Origin: Deltaproteobacteria bacterium
Lineage (GTDB): Bacteria; Desulfobacterota; Desulfobacteria; Desulfobacterales; BuS5
Assembly (NCBI GenBank): GCA_021157555.1
Contig: JAGGWL010000319.1
Coordinates: 1-15,376, forward strand
Direction: 5' to 3'
Length of the DNA: 15,376 bases
The position numbers were made by a program, and so were the translations under genes. Within the stretch, counting starts at the first letter, position 1. Every line of letters starts with the position of its first letter. The notes beneath the pieces are model-generated. The model was not told the DNA's origin and made no database searches. It worked only from the letters and a program-made list of their open reading frames with translations. Positions 15,031 through 15,376 of this stretch are shown here, piece after piece.

Positions 15031-15132
15031 TTGCCTACCGAGGAAGAGCTGGAGCGAGAATTGGAGCGGGAACGAAGGTTGATTGAAGAAAGACAACAAA
15101 CAGAAAACGAAGGCAACCAGGATGGTGATTAA
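15031..15132 (+). other. yhcG: Out-of-frame original C-terminus of yhcG
   Basis: In the +1 frame, from TTG 15031 to TAA 15130, the sequence encodes LPTEEELERELERERRLIEE and a short polar tail. This matches the usual charged C-terminal helix of YhcG proteins and locates the single-base shift at TTT 15030-15032. Confidence 0.8.
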
Positions 15133-15157
15133 GGTTTTTGCTGTTTTGGCAGGGTAA

Positions 15158-15277
15158 AATAAAGAAGATGATTCATTAATTGATAATGGAATGGCTGTAT
15201 AGGAATCTGAAGAAGGGAAAAAAGAAATCTCTGCAATTGAAGATAAATTGAAAAAATTTAATGTGGTGAAAAAATGA
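15158..15277 (+). pseudogene. Decayed 3' coding tail after yhcG
   Basis: A frame from 15158 encodes NKEDDSLIDNGMAV, an amber TAG (15200-15202), then ESEEGKKEISAIEDKLKKFN and VVKK, ending at TGA 15275-15277. The composition is protein-like on both sides of the TAG. The final TGA overlaps an ATG (15274), which opens only nine codons (MSKISRKLL). ATGA overlaps are usual between operon neighbours. This looks like the end of one dead gene touching the start of another. The family is not recognisable. Confidence 0.35.
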
Positions 15278-15322
15278 GCAAAATCAGTCGAAAACTGTTA
15301 TAATAAATTATTGCTCTGTCGT

Positions 15323-15352
15323 TTGACGGTAAAATTTGAAAGGATTTATTAT
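15323..15352 (+). promoter_or_regulatory. Possible promoter at the right edge
   Basis: TTGACG (15323-15328), an 18-base spacer and TATTAT (15347-15352). An ATG at 15357 (MYFVNY...) runs off the edge but is too close to the -10 to be served by it except as a leaderless start. Whatever lies to the right is not visible. Confidence 0.25.
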
Positions 15353-15376
15353 TATCATGTATTTTGTTAATTATCG

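Larger units (their letters stand above)
13953..15086 (+). pseudogene. yhcG: YhcG/DUF1016 PD-(D/E)XK nuclease, C-terminus frameshifted
   Basis: Starts at ATG 13953 with GGAG seven bases upstream. The protein has the DUF1016 N-terminal helical domain (LFDRVISILEQARSNAVRAV, AYWLIGREI, GWSHYRALMNVE at about 147-158) and the YhcG_C nuclease domain with D278 (YFYIDLVFYN), D293-L-K295 and Q306 (DVGQMDGYV). This family is common in defence islands and near type I restriction genes. In the frame as sequenced it ends after 377 residues in an atypical Gly/Ala/Arg-rich tail. If one T is dropped at 15030-15032, the expected family ending follows: SKYIALLPTEEELERE, then a charged helix to TAA 15130-15132. 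The nuclease core lies before the shift, so activity may persist. Either a real mutation or a read error is possible. Confidence 0.88.

Overview
The window looks like a stretch of a mesophilic, moderately AT-rich Gram-negative chromosome. A sulfate-reducing Desulfobacterota (Desulfobacterales-type) genome is my best guess. It rests on a selenocysteine elongation factor (SelB), a DUF2333 membrane protein, an AT-rich TPR gene and a defence-type accessory segment. The lineage is an inference; no rRNA or tRNA marker is present.

Left part (1-5531), all on the minus strand and apparently mostly chromosomal core. In transcription order it holds a 55-residue two-helix membrane protein, selB (GTG start), a DUF2333 protein, and a TPR-repeat protein whose gene runs off the left edge. 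The TPR gene carries a 20-base poly(A) tract (coding strand) two codons after its start. It is open to the window boundary, so it is easy to miss.

Centre (5720-11608), minus strand. One 1962-codon gene encodes a composite DNA-processing protein: an N-terminal Lhr/DEAD-type SF2 helicase, a Cas4/RecB-type PD-(D/E)XK nuclease with a four-cysteine iron-sulfur pattern, an HhH-like and a degenerate RNase H-like segment, and a C-terminal Dna2/Upf1-type SF1 helicase. Two helicases of different superfamilies flank a Fe-S nuclease in one chain. No partner gene is co-directional with it upstream, so it may be a single-gene defence or DNA-repair machine. It is the best candidate here for an undescribed system.

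Right part (11609-15376), plus strand, is an accessory mosaic. It holds a perfect 16-bp palindrome in the divergent intergenic region, a short ORF behind an unusually long Shine-Dalgarno match, three 16-bp tandem repeats, and a Phd/YefM-RelE/ParE toxin-antitoxin pair. Next come an unassigned gene remnant, an orphan cas6 (no CRISPR repeats or other cas genes in the window), and mini-ORF remnants. Last is a yhcG/DUF1016 PD-(D/E)XK nuclease gene whose C-terminus is disrupted by a one-base frameshift, followed by another decayed coding tail. The fragments around the toxin-antitoxin, cas6 and yhcG genes suggest repeated gain and loss of defence genes next to the selB block.
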